Below are positions 8,044 through 15,201 of a stretch of 29,598 bases of DNA, in pieces. Source of the stretch: a virus; the IMG/VR virus record IMGVR_UViG_3300031525_000027, positions 1 through 29,598 of that record; one strand, 5' to 3'. Within the stretch, counting starts at the first letter, position 1. Each line of letters starts with the position of its first letter. Position numbers and translations under genes: made by a program. The notes below the pieces were generated by a model, which was not told the DNA's origin, did not search any database, and was given only the letters and a program-made list of their open reading frames with translations.

Positions 8044-8072
8044 TTGCAACACATTTTCTGCATCTTTAAAAA
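8044..8072 (+). promoter_or_regulatory. Candidate sigma70-type promoter for the moron at 8128
   Basis: TTGCAA (8044-8049) and TAAAAA (8067-8072) are separated by 17 nt; each matches 4 of 6 consensus bases. The region is AT-rich compared with its surroundings and lies directly upstream of the plus-strand gene. The predicted start would leave a leader of about 50 nt. Confidence 0.35.
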
Positions 8073-8127
8073 AGTAGCAACTTTCCATAGTCTTTCGGCA
8101 TCTACGTTATTGACGGAGGCTGACTCA

Positions 8128-8859
8128 ATGAATCGCCGTAGCTTTTTGGGCTACATGAGCCTCATTCCGACGCTGGCTCACGCGCAGGAAACCGAAGGAG
8201 TCAACACGTTCTCAGAGGACCTGTCCTTCTTCTCCGCTAGTCCAAACGATCCCGATCGTTTTAAGCTCTGTCGGAAGCGCTTCCCAATAGTCGAACACGA
8301 CTATTTCTATCAAGGCAAGCGGATTGCACTCTTGTCAGATATGCTCCATGTGTCAGCGAACATCCACGACATTGATCGCCGGTATGTTCGGGTCGCAAAA
8401 GACGGCACGCACACGTTTTACTTCAAAAGGCGCCCTCTTACACACGACCAAGCAGATTTTTGGCGGGGTGTGTTCATTAAGTATCGCGACAAGGCGGACT
8501 GGCTTCCACATTATTCGGTTGACGCCGCACTACTATTTGCTACTTGGATCGTGAGCACTGAGCTGGAGCCAGTAGTTGGGTTCGCGACTGGGGCCGTGGG
8601 CCTCTGGGAGCTTCTAACTAACGCATATAACGACTTCAGAGGAACCAGAGACGCACAGCACATCATAGATACGGCTAAGGGTGGTGTTAGCTTTATTTTT
8701 TCCCAGCTAGAATTCAAGCCGAACGACCCCCAGCACTGTGCCCTCGGAGTCTTTTACCAAGGCAACACTAACGATCGTGCAATCGCACTTTGGATGCAGA
8801 CGTACCATAACATGGTAGGTTTCCCGCTCCGCCCGGACCTTATCGAAGGCTGGTCGTAG
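8128..8859 (+). CDS. Tat-exported protein of unknown function (moron)
   Basis: The start was chosen at 8128 because GGAGG lies 9 nt upstream. The 243-aa product begins MNRRSFLGYM, a twin-arginine motif followed by a short hydrophobic stretch and a probable AHA/Q cleavage site near residue 20, so export by the Tat pathway is likely. The mature part is soluble-looking except for a hydrophobic patch (DAALLFATWIV and GFATGAVGLWELL) and has no motif I recognise. It runs against the direction of all neighbouring genes, has its own candidate promoter, and its base composition and codon choice look more AT-rich than the phage operons. Those are the usual signs of a lysogen-expressed cargo gene. Confidence 0.8.
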   Translation: MNRRSFLGYMSLIPTLAHAQETEGVNTFSEDLSFFSASPNDPDRFKLCRKRFPIVEHDYFYQGKRIALLSDMLHVSANIHDIDRRYVRVAKDGTHTFYFKRRPLTHDQADFWRGVFIKYRDKADWLPHYSVDAALLFATWIVSTELEPVVGFATGAVGLWELLTNAYNDFRGTRDAQHIIDTAKGGVSFIFSQLEFKPNDPQHCALGVFYQGNTNDRAIALWMQTYHNMVGFPLRPDLIEGWS

Positions 8860-8873
8860 CTCTACTCTCAGAC

Positions 8874-9407
8874 TCATTTTGCCGCGCGTATTCGCACAAG
8901 AATCGCCTCCCTCGCCTCCGATACCGCCTTATCCAACTCTTCGAACGCATATTGAATCCTCGGCCCGAGGCCATACAGCGCGCTGTAATCTGCTTCGCCC
9001 AAGAAATTGCCGTCGATATCCGGCTCGCAGAAACATACGAGGCTTACCAGCTTCCAGGACGTGCTGTGCCGCTTTATCACCCGCTCCGTGTTGATGAACA
9101 GCGTCATGGCGTCTATACCGCTGTCTCCCTCGCCAATATCGTTGTAGATTCTGCCCGCCGTTCGCGAAAACGCGCAATCGCGTATCGTCATGATGCGTTT
9201 GCCGCTGTCGTGGTGCTGCTGCTCGATGATCCCCCTTCGAAGGCACTGGTCGAGCGGGTGCTTGCTCTTCACAAGGATGCTGCCGTTGTTGTATTCCACG
9301 CTGCCGCGCGCTACCAGCGGGTCCGCATATGCCTTCACCTGCTTCGGCGCCAGTTGCTCACGCATGTCGATGAAACCCGTTTCCTCCACGGCCGCGGCTA
9401 TCCCCAT
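8874..9407 (-). CDS. Hypothetical protein, candidate late regulator (DUF6456-like)
   Basis: The start is at 9407 because AGGAGG lies 8 nt upstream; an ATG at 9434 overlapping the previous stop is the alternative. The 177-aa product has HPLDQCLRRGIIEQQH near residues 50-65, a central segment AGRIYNDIGEGDSGIDAM and STSWKLVSLVCFCEPDID, then a final helix. Together they faintly recall DUF6456 proteins of alphaproteobacterial phages and replication-control loci, which have a PLDRL..RG..D start and a short HTH-like end. It is the last gene of the long minus-strand operon and precedes the late genes, as a Q-type regulator does. Function is inference. Confidence 0.72.
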   Translation of the reverse strand: MGIAAAVEETGFIDMREQLAPKQVKAYADPLVARGSVEYNNGSILVKSKHPLDQCLRRGIIEQQHHDSGKRIMTIRDCAFSRTAGRIYNDIGEGDSGIDAMTLFINTERVIKRHSTSWKLVSLVCFCEPDIDGNFLGEADYSALYGLGPRIQYAFEELDKAVSEAREAILVRIRAAK

Positions 9408-9430
9408 AGGCTTGTCCTCCTGTTTGTTTT

Positions 9431-9844
9431 TCATGCAAGCGTTTCCCAGTTCAGTTTCCGCTCCGGCCCGCGCACGCGGATGATTTCACCGGTCTTCTCG
9501 CGCCACATCTGGCGGTATTTTTCAACCTGAGCATCGAACCATTCACCGGAGATACGCTCCGCTTCGAACGGTGAGGCGTTCTGAAGTGTGCAGAGCAACT
9601 GCGGGTCGCGGCTGAATTTGCGCAGGCAGGCGAGTTCGCCGTGGTTGTGTTGATAGGCGTGTTCGTGGAACGTCATCGGAACACAGGAAAACGGCGCTTT
9701 GTAACCCGTTCCGAACGTCGCCGCCCGCCGGACATGGCAGGCGATATTTCGCCATTCCCCGAGGTCCGGCATCCATTCGGAGAATTTACCACTGAGGCAG
9801 CTTGCGAGAGTTTCGATCCAGGAGCGGAAGGCGGCATCGGTCAT
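9431..9844 (-). CDS. HNH-like nuclease / DUF968-type recombination protein
   Basis: The protein is 137 aa. The key stretch is NIACHVRRAATFGTGYKAPF, then VPMTFHEHAYQHNHGEL. A Cys-His pair, a GTGYK loop and closely spaced histidines match the HNH-related phage proteins (DUF968/Ref-like) that usually read CHxR..GTG.KP...PLC..HH..QH.GE. Some expected cysteines are absent, so activity is uncertain. Its ATG follows the stop of a small membrane protein gene by one base, and its stop overlaps the alternative start of the next gene. Confidence 0.72.
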   Translation of the reverse strand: MTDAAFRSWIETLASCLSGKFSEWMPDLGEWRNIACHVRRAATFGTGYKAPFSCVPMTFHEHAYQHNHGELACLRKFSRDPQLLCTLQNASPFEAERISGEWFDAQVEKYRQMWREKTGEIIRVRGPERKLNWETLA

Positions 9845-9845
9845 T

Positions 9846-9986
9846 TCACTTGTGCTCCACGAAGGAGAATACGAAAAATATTACTGCAGCGACGTATGCC
9901 CCGAAGCGATCATTGGCACTCACAGCGCCAAGCCAGCCGAAATACGCGATGGCGGCCAAAATCATCCAGTATTGCTCACCAGTCAT
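9846..9986 (-). CDS. Small two-helix membrane protein, 46 aa
   Basis: Starts MTGEQYWMILAAIAYFGWLG and has two hydrophobic segments (about 7-22 and 29-43) separated by a short SANDRFG turn, so it should be a hairpin in the inner membrane with a short charged EHK end. The start overlaps the stop of a 13-codon micro-ORF by ATGA and has an AAAGGG/AGG-rich region upstream. Size and topology would fit a class II holin or superinfection-exclusion peptide, but its place in a replication operon argues against a holin. No family is recognised. Confidence 0.65.
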   Translation of the reverse strand: MTGEQYWMILAAIAYFGWLGAVSANDRFGAYVAAVIFFVFSFVEHK

Positions 9987-10024
9987 GCCGCCTGCCCTTT
10001 CCTGAATTCCTCGATGTCCGTCAT
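9983..10024 (-). CDS. 13-aa micro-ORF linking two genes
   Basis: MTDIEEFRKGQAA starts in an ATGA overlap with the stop of the replication-type gene and ends in an ATGA overlap with the membrane protein start. It may serve only to carry ribosomes across the junction. Its own sequence contains the purine-rich site for the next gene. It is very short, hence low confidence. Confidence 0.25.
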   Translation of the reverse strand: MTDIEEFRKGQAA

Positions 10025-11187
10025 TTGCTGGCTACCCGCTTGTTTTGGTTAAGCTTCTGCTCGATAACCTCTTCTCTGGTCATTCCGGCATACGGGCTGG
10101 GAGCGGACACAGCAGGTTTCGCCAGTGGTTTCGTCTTCGCGCCCAAGAACCGGCTATACGCCTCTGGAACAGCGTCATCGAAATATTTAAGGGATTTCGG
10201 CTTCTTGCCGCCGTCCTTCAGCATTCCGGCCATTCGTTCCAGAAACAGCGCTTTCAGGAAGGGAATGTCTGCGCCGATGCCAAGGAAACGCTCGGCATAC
10301 ACCCGGTCATCGGCAGCTGGGAAAGCGCGCTGGTGTTCCTTCCCAAAAACCTCCACCCTTGCCGCATCGAACGCACGGATTACCAAAAGCACCGGGTCAG
10401 GTGGCGCGGCGTCTTCAGACACTGCACTATCCGTTGTTTCTTTCTTGCTTTCTGAAGTAGAAGACTGAAGATCGAAGATAGAAGGGCCGTCATCTTGCCG
10501 ATGGGATGTTATTTCCTTCCCGCTAGCGTGGTTTTCACCAACCCGGCGGCATGGTGAAACAAACTCATGCGGCAAGGTGTCCTTTTTTGCTTGATTACAA
10601 GGCCTGCACGCGGGCACAAGATTTTCGATGGCATTCTTACCGCCCTTACTGACGGGAATGTAGTGGTCCATCTCCCAATCATATTGAAGTGAAGTTTCGC
10701 AGTAGAAACAGGTTCCCCCGGTTTTCGCGTGGACTTTCTTTCGCAATGCAGGCCTGTGCAGGCCATACGGTGATTGTTTCTTTTTCTCGGCGGTAAAACG
10801 AGTGGCTACGCCAGCATTAGCTTTGATGTATTCATCACGAACCATTCGGCTTGAATACCAGAGTGGCCCCGGCTGATTGGCAACGAGAATGACTTCGGCC
10901 CCTTCTGAACCGGCGTGTCTCGGGCGAAAGCCAAACGGCTCGACCTGCTCATCGATATCTGCGCCCTTCATTACACCCTTAGCGACGATGGCACGCAGTT
11001 GTGCCACCTTACACCCAACCGCTTGAGCTATTTCTTTTAATGTCCATCTGACTACCCCATACTCTTCCTGGTCATGGAGGAGACACATAACGTCTATCCA
11101 AATACCCTTTTCTTCATGGGTACAGCGCCGAAGATTCGAATTACTCTGCCAGTCACCGACATAAAATTGGAAGGAAGGGCGCTTCAT
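10021..11187 (-). CDS. Replication-type protein (DUF1376-like) with an inserted HNH nuclease domain
   Basis: The start was set at 11187 (GGAGG 8 nt upstream, ATGA overlap with the upstream gene). The 388-aa protein begins with FQFYVGDWQSNSNLRRCTHEE and a winged-helix-like section (about 8-110), the pattern of DUF1376 phage replication-initiation proteins. Residues about 145-212 are a complete HNH domain: C160/C163 (CFYC), DH at 174-175, GGKNAIENLVPACRPCN with C194/C197. The remaining C-terminal part has a Ser/Glu-rich linker and the alpha-helical segment PVLLVIRAFDAARVEVFGKEHQ and following, seen in replisome-organiser proteins. I read this as a replication protein invaded by an HNH module; whether it still initiates replication is unknown. 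Confidence 0.82.
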   Translation of the reverse strand: MKRPSFQFYVGDWQSNSNLRRCTHEEKGIWIDVMCLLHDQEEYGVVRWTLKEIAQAVGCKVAQLRAIVAKGVMKGADIDEQVEPFGFRPRHAGSEGAEVILVANQPGPLWYSSRMVRDEYIKANAGVATRFTAEKKKQSPYGLHRPALRKKVHAKTGGTCFYCETSLQYDWEMDHYIPVSKGGKNAIENLVPACRPCNQAKKDTLPHEFVSPCRRVGENHASGKEITSHRQDDGPSIFDLQSSTSESKKETTDSAVSEDAAPPDPVLLVIRAFDAARVEVFGKEHQRAFPAADDRVYAERFLGIGADIPFLKALFLERMAGMLKDGGKKPKSLKYFDDAVPEAYSRFLGAKTKPLAKPAVSAPSPYAGMTREEVIEQKLNQNKRVASK

Positions 11188-11570
11188 GCGGCGACCTCCA
11201 AACGTTTCCCCTTCCGGCAATTGCAAGTGCGGCACAGGGTCTGAAGATTCTGCATATCATCCGCGCCGCCATTAGCCCGAGCCTTTATGTGATCGACCGT
11301 AAGGTCCTCTGTGGCGTCACACTTTACGCATCTGAATCCGTCACGCCTCCAGACGGCCAGCATCGTGGTAGCCGAAAGCTGCTTCCTAGTCGGAGACTTG
11401 GCCGATTTCTGTGGATTCGGCCACGTCAGAAATTCGCCGCTATGCGCTTCGTACCAAAGATTAGCCACGCCCTCGGCGCAACTATCGCAAACATGTAGCC
11501 GAAACTGGTACATGAATTGGGCTGTCTGGGACTTCCCGCAAATGAGGCAGTGGAATGGATCTTGGCTCAT
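11184..11570 (-). CDS. HNH endonuclease with N-terminal zinc ribbon
   Basis: The ATG at 11570 overlaps the previous stop (ATGA) and has GGGAGAG about 6 nt upstream. The 128-aa product has an N-terminal C8-C11/C28-C31 zinc ribbon and a C-terminal HNH domain: C81/C84 (CVKC), DH at 93-94, NGGADDMQNLQTLCRTCN with C113/C116, and a basic end. All metal-binding and catalytic positions look intact. It is directly followed by the gene that carries an inserted HNH domain, so one may be the source of the other, although the two domains differ clearly in sequence. Confidence 0.85.
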   Translation of the reverse strand: MSQDPFHCLICGKSQTAQFMYQFRLHVCDSCAEGVANLWYEAHSGEFLTWPNPQKSAKSPTRKQLSATTMLAVWRRDGFRCVKCDATEDLTVDHIKARANGGADDMQNLQTLCRTCNCRKGKRLEVAA

Positions 11571-11818
11571 GGCGCTCTCTCCCACCCATACGCCGCATAG
11601 GCCGCGTCGCGTTCTGCGGCGGTCAGACCCTCACATGCAACCCAATTTTCAATGGCAAAGCGTCTTTCGGCCGGCGTGCACCGTTCCAGCCTCAGAACTA
11701 ATTCCATGCCCTTTCTGAATCCCTGCAGCCTAAGATCCTCCTCCCACTCGTGGCGAGAAGTGCGGGGGAAATCTTGCATGCGGATAACTTGCGCGCGAAA
11801 CACGGTGGGGGGCATCAT
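11567..11818 (-). CDS. Hypothetical protein, 83 aa
   Basis: The start has AAAGGAGG upstream and overlaps the previous stop (a second ATG follows directly). The product is helical and rich in Arg, Glu and Ala (EWEEDLRLQGFRKGMELVLRL in two phrases, then CTPAERRFAIENWVA). The ending GLTAAERDAAYAAYGWERAP suggests an amphipathic C-terminal helix. No known domain is recognised. It is part of the coupled replication operon. Confidence 0.75.
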   Translation of the reverse strand: MMPPTVFRAQVIRMQDFPRTSRHEWEEDLRLQGFRKGMELVLRLERCTPAERRFAIENWVACEGLTAAERDAAYAAYGWERAP

Positions 11819-12219
11819 GCGCCTCCTTTCACGGTCACGTTCCGTGGCGGATGTGTGCCGATGGCATAGCCAGGTGGATATTTCGTCACCTTGGCGCCGG
11901 TTTCTGGGTCTTTGTATTTTCCGGTGGGAACGGGTACGTCAATCTCCTGTTCATGGCCCCAGGTATTGCGCACGGTCTGCTTGCGGAATTTCATCTTGGG
12001 CTGTTGCGCCGCCGGTGCTACCTCTACGGCAGTCGCCTGTTTCTTCTCCGGCTTCACTGGCATCGGCCAGCCATCCTCGTCTGATGGATACCCATTTTTG
12101 ACCAGCTTGATATGCATGGCTTGAACCTGCGTTCCAGTCTTTCCCAACACGGAAGCAATTTCTATCCACCGTTTGCCGGCGGCTCGCATGGATAGGAGCT
12201 GTTGCTTTTGTTTAGGCAT
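11815..12219 (-). CDS. Small DNA-binding protein (N-terminal HTH), 134 aa
   Basis: Residues about 5-40 (QLLSMRAAGKRWIEIASVLG, then KTGTQVQAMHIKLVKNG) look like a GcrA/Myb-like helix-turn-helix that starts with the typical L..M...GK.W.EIA.VLG pattern. The C-terminal half is a flexible Pro/Lys/Val-rich tail with NTWGHEQEIDVPVPTG. It overlaps the upstream gene by 8 bp. Likely a transcription or DNA-binding accessory; target unknown. Confidence 0.75.
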   Translation of the reverse strand: MPKQKQQLLSMRAAGKRWIEIASVLGKTGTQVQAMHIKLVKNGYPSDEDGWPMPVKPEKKQATAVEVAPAAQQPKMKFRKQTVRNTWGHEQEIDVPVPTGKYKDPETGAKVTKYPPGYAIGTHPPRNVTVKGGA

Positions 12220-12598
12220 CCAGGACCCCTTTCTGGATGCGGGCTTTTCCTTCAGCGCGGCCCCCCCCCGTCCTCACCGAATCATTTTTACCGCTTGGGT
12301 CCTCTTCCCCGGCCGGGGTGCCATTCTCTTCTGCTTGGGCCATTTCCGGGCCAGCAAAGCGGGATTCATCATGGGATAGCGCTTCGGCGGGAAGTTTCCG
12401 AATCATCCCGGAGAGATTCGACACATCTACTACCGCCTTTCGGTCGCCGGTGATCACTGGCTCTATCCGCTCGCACGCGCACGCAATTTCGGCATCGATA
12501 ATGGCCTGCGCCACACCGGTTATGTCGGCATCGGCGCCCATGGCCTTCAAGTAGCCCTTGAGCGTCGCAGCGTTTATAAGCGTCTGGAGAGATTTCAT
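12212..12598 (-). CDS. Hypothetical protein, 128 aa, with a G9 tract near its 3' end
   Basis: Begins MKSLQTLINAATLKGYLKAM with a helical N-terminal half (AQAIIDAEIACACERIEPVI) and a disordered acidic to Gly/Arg-rich C-terminal half. No family is recognised. The coding strand has nine G residues (complement of 12261-12269). Losing one G, or a +1 slip, would put translation into the frame of the next gene (ATG at 12219), with no stop in between. The start overlaps the upstream stop by ATGA. Confidence 0.75.
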   Translation of the reverse strand: MKSLQTLINAATLKGYLKAMGADADITGVAQAIIDAEIACACERIEPVITGDRKAVVDVSNLSGMIRKLPAEALSHDESRFAGPEMAQAEENGTPAGEEDPSGKNDSVRTGGGRAEGKARIQKGVLDA

Positions 12599-12855
12599 TC
12601 TGAATCGCTCCTCTGCGCCCGCTCCTGCAGGCGCTTGAGCTTAATGTCCTGCTGGTTCAGCTTGATGTGCACTTCCCGCATTTCCTTGTCGTTGGCGTTG
12701 TGAGAATTCTCAAGCTTTCGCAGCCGCTTCTGAAGCTGCTCCAGCGCGTACTGGGTCACATCGATTTCGTTGAGCGGAACGCCCTTGGTGCGCTTGGCGA
12801 CGGTGCCGAGCTTTTTTCGTGCTGGTTTGGCGAGGGAGAGCGTCATTGCGGCCAT
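12595..12855 (-). CDS. Small coiled-coil protein, 86 aa
   Basis: The start at 12855 is chosen for its GGAGGA just upstream; an ATG three codons later is an alternative. A basic N-terminus (KPARKKLGTVAKRTKG) is followed by a long heptad-rich helix from about residue 34 to the end (YALEQLQKRLRKLENSH, then IKLNQQDIKLKRLQERAQ), so it is probably a parallel coiled coil. It may be an adaptor or DNA-associated protein. It overlaps its upstream neighbour by 13 bp. Confidence 0.7.
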   Translation of the reverse strand: MAAMTLSLAKPARKKLGTVAKRTKGVPLNEIDVTQYALEQLQKRLRKLENSHNANDKEMREVHIKLNQQDIKLKRLQERAQRSDSE

Positions 12856-13052
12856 ATCTCCTCCGGAAGAGCGATGCCTTCCTGCGGTGGCAGCATCTCT
12901 CTGCATGTAACGCACTGCACCGGAAACAGCCCGAGCCGGTGCAGCGTCACTTTCCCGTCCGCGAGCTTCGTCAGCCCGCAACCCGCTTTATGGGGCAGAT
13001 GCAGCGTTTGGTAGCTGGCGGATTTTGGTTTTCGGGAAGTGGGTTGGGTCAT
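12843..13052 (-). CDS. Small hypothetical protein, 69 aa
   Basis: ATGA overlap with the DUF1064 gene upstream supports the start. The N-terminus is basic (TSRKPKSASY). A central HLPHKAGCGLTKLADGKVTLH and a late VQCVTCREMLPPQEG give an unpaired CxxC plus a distant Cys and several His, so metal binding is possible but incomplete. No family is recognised. Confidence 0.7.
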   Translation of the reverse strand: MTQPTSRKPKSASYQTLHLPHKAGCGLTKLADGKVTLHRLGLFPVQCVTCREMLPPQEGIALPEEIWPQ

Positions 13053-13474
13053 CGGATAATCTCCACCTTCAGGCCCGTGTATGCCTCCAGAAGTTTCCTC
13101 TTTAAGCGTGACAGAGGGTTGTCGCGGCCCTTGACATCGATTAGGTGATATCTGGCTTCGGATATGTCCCTATAGGAGAAGTCCATCTCTACATCGCAGA
13201 CCTTCACGCCCTTGATCTCGATCGGAAACTTTGGATGCACCTTGAGTTCGCTGATTTCGCCCGCCATCACGCGGAGCTTTAGATTGCCGGCATAGTAGTC
13301 GCGCTCGTGTTTACTATCGAACCAGAAGCCGTCCAGCTCACAGCGCACGTTTCCGTATTTCTGCCGCTTGATCTTGCCAAGCCCCATCGCCTCGCGCGCC
13401 TCATCTACCGTGAGGGTGCCCGCGCCTTGGTACGCGGCGGCAAGAGCCGGGCTTATGCGGACGCGCTCTGTCAT
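13049..13474 (-). CDS. DUF1064 family nuclease-like protein
   Basis: The ATG at 13474 (MTERVRISPAL) overlaps the previous stop; the frame is open upstream but only as overlap. The 141-aa product has the DUF1064 layout from about residue 45: KYGNVRCELDGFWFDSKHER, then LKVHPKFPIEIKGVKVCDVEMDFSY and YHLIDVKG. These give a PD-(D/E)XK-like set: the E of the HER motif, the D of MDFSY and DVK. The family is found in phages as a small resolvase- or nuclease-like gene in replication operons. Catalytic activity is inferred from the motif only. Confidence 0.8.
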   Translation of the reverse strand: MTERVRISPALAAAYQGAGTLTVDEAREAMGLGKIKRQKYGNVRCELDGFWFDSKHERDYYAGNLKLRVMAGEISELKVHPKFPIEIKGVKVCDVEMDFSYRDISEARYHLIDVKGRDNPLSRLKRKLLEAYTGLKVEIIR

Positions 13475-13740
13475 TGGACGACCCATGATGGATTTGCGTT
13501 GATTTGCGACTTCCCCTTTGCCTTCAACCTGATGTTGGCCTGCCTGATGAATTCCGGAAGCTTGTATGGGCCATTCCATCTGCCCATGTCCCAGAACTCA
13601 TGACCCTTCCACGTATGGCGGTAATGCCCCTTGCCGCCGAACGCTTCGATGGCCTGATGGACGACATTCGGGCGTGGCACCCTGTCATCGTCATTGGCGA
13701 ACTTTCCAAACAGCGCCTCTTCATAAGCACTTGCGCGCAT
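13471..13740 (-). CDS. Hypothetical protein, 89 aa
   Basis: The start shares its A with the previous stop (TGATG). The product is rich in aromatic and basic residues (HYRHTWKGHEFWDMGRWNGP), with a VPRPNVVHQAIEAF helix before and a basic IRQANIRLKAKGKSQ segment after. This could be a nucleic-acid-binding protein, but I recognise no family. Confidence 0.7.
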   Translation of the reverse strand: MRASAYEEALFGKFANDDDRVPRPNVVHQAIEAFGGKGHYRHTWKGHEFWDMGRWNGPYKLPEFIRQANIRLKAKGKSQINANPSWVVQ

Positions 13741-14093
13741 CAGCTTGCCCTTCTCATTGCTTTTGTTTTTAAGAATCCATCCACGGCCTGAAGACCGTAG
13801 GAGAGTGCGGAATACGAAGGGTCCCAGGCGGCCTTCTCGGCATAGGCCGTCACTTCCTCGCCGAAGCCCGCGGAATCACCGATCGCCAACAGGGCGATGG
13901 CATTGCTGAGAACCATGCGGTTATTGCGGCCATCGTGGGCGATAACGCCCCCACCGTGCTTCGCCAGCTCGCGCGCGCGAGCGTCATGGGCGGCATAAGC
14001 GTCCATTTCAGCTTTGTAGAGTTCGCGAGCCGACAGCGCCGATCTTCCACGGCTCGCAGCTACAGCGTCTTGCCATGATTTCTCGGAAACCAT
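13740..14093 (-). CDS. Hypothetical protein, 117 aa
   Basis: GGGGAG lies 7 nt upstream of the ATG. The sequence is Ala-rich and helical throughout (WQDAVAASRGRSALSARELY, DAYAAHDARARELAKHGG) with a middle DGRNNRMVLSNAIALLAIGD. Its start lies after an 83-nt gap, so it may be a place of re-initiation or a weak internal promoter. No known domain. Confidence 0.7.
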   Translation of the reverse strand: MVSEKSWQDAVAASRGRSALSARELYKAEMDAYAAHDARARELAKHGGGVIAHDGRNNRMVLSNAIALLAIGDSAGFGEEVTAYAEKAAWDPSYSALSYGLQAVDGFLKTKAMRRAS

Positions 14094-14176
14094 GCAGGCA
14101 CTCCCCGTTATTGACCCGTTATTATTTGTTCTGGCGGTAGGCCCGGTCTTTGCCGGTGTTTTATTCGTTGACTTTC

Positions 14177-14494
14177 TTAGGCGTTTCCATCGGTGGGCAC
14201 ATGCTTGAGGGCAAATTCCTTCTCAAAACTCCGCAACTCGGCATCAATCAGATCCATCCGGCGCAGATCGGCATCACTGGGTTCCAGACCCGGATCGAGA
14301 ATATTCATGATGCTGGCAAAAAGGTGTTGCGCGCCGCCGAAGAAAGCCATCCGCATCTCATCAACCTGTATCTGCGGCGCGTCCCTCGGGATGACCAGCA
14401 GGCGAAACCCGGCGAAGCCACCTTCGATAACCTTTCCGGCGTCGCTCAAATCCTTCGTGAGCTTGCTGGCAATCTCTTGGACGGTCGGTTTCAT
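14177..14494 (-). CDS. Conserved phage protein, 105 aa
   Basis: ATGA overlap with the 236-aa gene fixes the start. The run DAGKVIEGGFAGFRLLVIPR, then PQIQVDEMRMAFFGGAQHLF and EPSDADLRRMDLIDAELRSF is a pattern I know from many alphaproteobacterial prophages, where it is annotated only as a conserved hypothetical protein. All-helical, soluble. Function unknown; the replication-operon context is the only hint. Confidence 0.78.
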   Translation of the reverse strand: MKPTVQEIASKLTKDLSDAGKVIEGGFAGFRLLVIPRDAPQIQVDEMRMAFFGGAQHLFASIMNILDPGLEPSDADLRRMDLIDAELRSFEKEFALKHVPTDGNA

Positions 14495-15201
14495 GCTGCT
14501 TGTCCCACTCGGCTTTGATCGTCACAGTTGGAATGCCATATGCGCGTGCCTTCCCAATCCCCAATTGCATCAATTCCCTTGGGAAAGCCGCGCTTGCCGC
14601 ATTTACCGCATTTATCCCAATAACGGCGCTTGAGGGCTTGCCAAGGATGAATCTGAAGCCGCCAATGCCATACGTGCCAGCGCGGATGCCTGTACCAAGG
14701 CAGATCGGCCCGGAGTATCCAGCCATAGATGATAGAAGCGAACCGCTCTATCCTATCCTCTTGTCTCTCCTGGCCATATTTGCAGGTCATCAACTCGAAG
14801 AGCGAATCCGTGGGATTCTCGGCAAACATGATAATTTCATAAAGGTGTTTCCGCATAAAGTTGCGCGGGCGCTCCCAGCCTTCTCCCCCCAAGTGACTCC
14901 ACAGGGCGCGTTGAAACATTGAGAGAGTTGTGCCAATGACGGAAAGGATGGGCTGGCCATCCTCCTTAAACCAGTCTTTCCATTCAAACTGAAAATCCTT
15001 GATGATTTTTGCGAGGACGGCCTTGTCGCCATGTTTGGCGCGCTTAAACCAGCCACACGAATCATCGGTTCCGTCGTGTTCCGGATCTCTATGCCAGATT
15101 GTAATGAACGATCTGCGGTATCCCATAGGCCATAGCTTGCTCGGGGGTTCTGAGGCCCACGGATATCGGATTTCGTGCGCGACGGTCATGGGGTCATACA
15201 T
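14491..15201 (-). CDS. Conserved phage protein with C-terminal zinc-binding motif, 236 aa
   Basis: The start was set at 15201 because GAAGGA lies about 8 nt upstream; an upstream TTG adds only 15 residues. The N-terminus reads WPMGYRRSFITIWHRDPEHD with several His and Asp. The centre is helical (KHLYEIIMFAENPTDSLFEL, then RQEDRIERFASIIYGWILR). Near the end WHWRLQIHPWQALKRRYWD is followed by KCGKCGKRG, a CxxC knuckle, and HSNCDD, giving a plausible four-ligand zinc site. I recognise it as a recurrent phage protein but not with a function. Confidence 0.78.
   Translation of the reverse strand: MYDPMTVAHEIRYPWASEPPSKLWPMGYRRSFITIWHRDPEHDGTDDSCGWFKRAKHGDKAVLAKIIKDFQFEWKDWFKEDGQPILSVIGTTLSMFQRALWSHLGGEGWERPRNFMRKHLYEIIMFAENPTDSLFELMTCKYGQERQEDRIERFASIIYGWILRADLPWYRHPRWHVWHWRLQIHPWQALKRRYWDKCGKCGKRGFPKGIDAIGDWEGTRIWHSNCDDQSRVGQAA

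Noticed and set aside
13524-13730. Minus-strand 68-aa ORF inside the 89-aa gene
   Set aside because: It lies fully within 13471-13740 in another frame; the 89-aa gene has overlap coupling at both ends.
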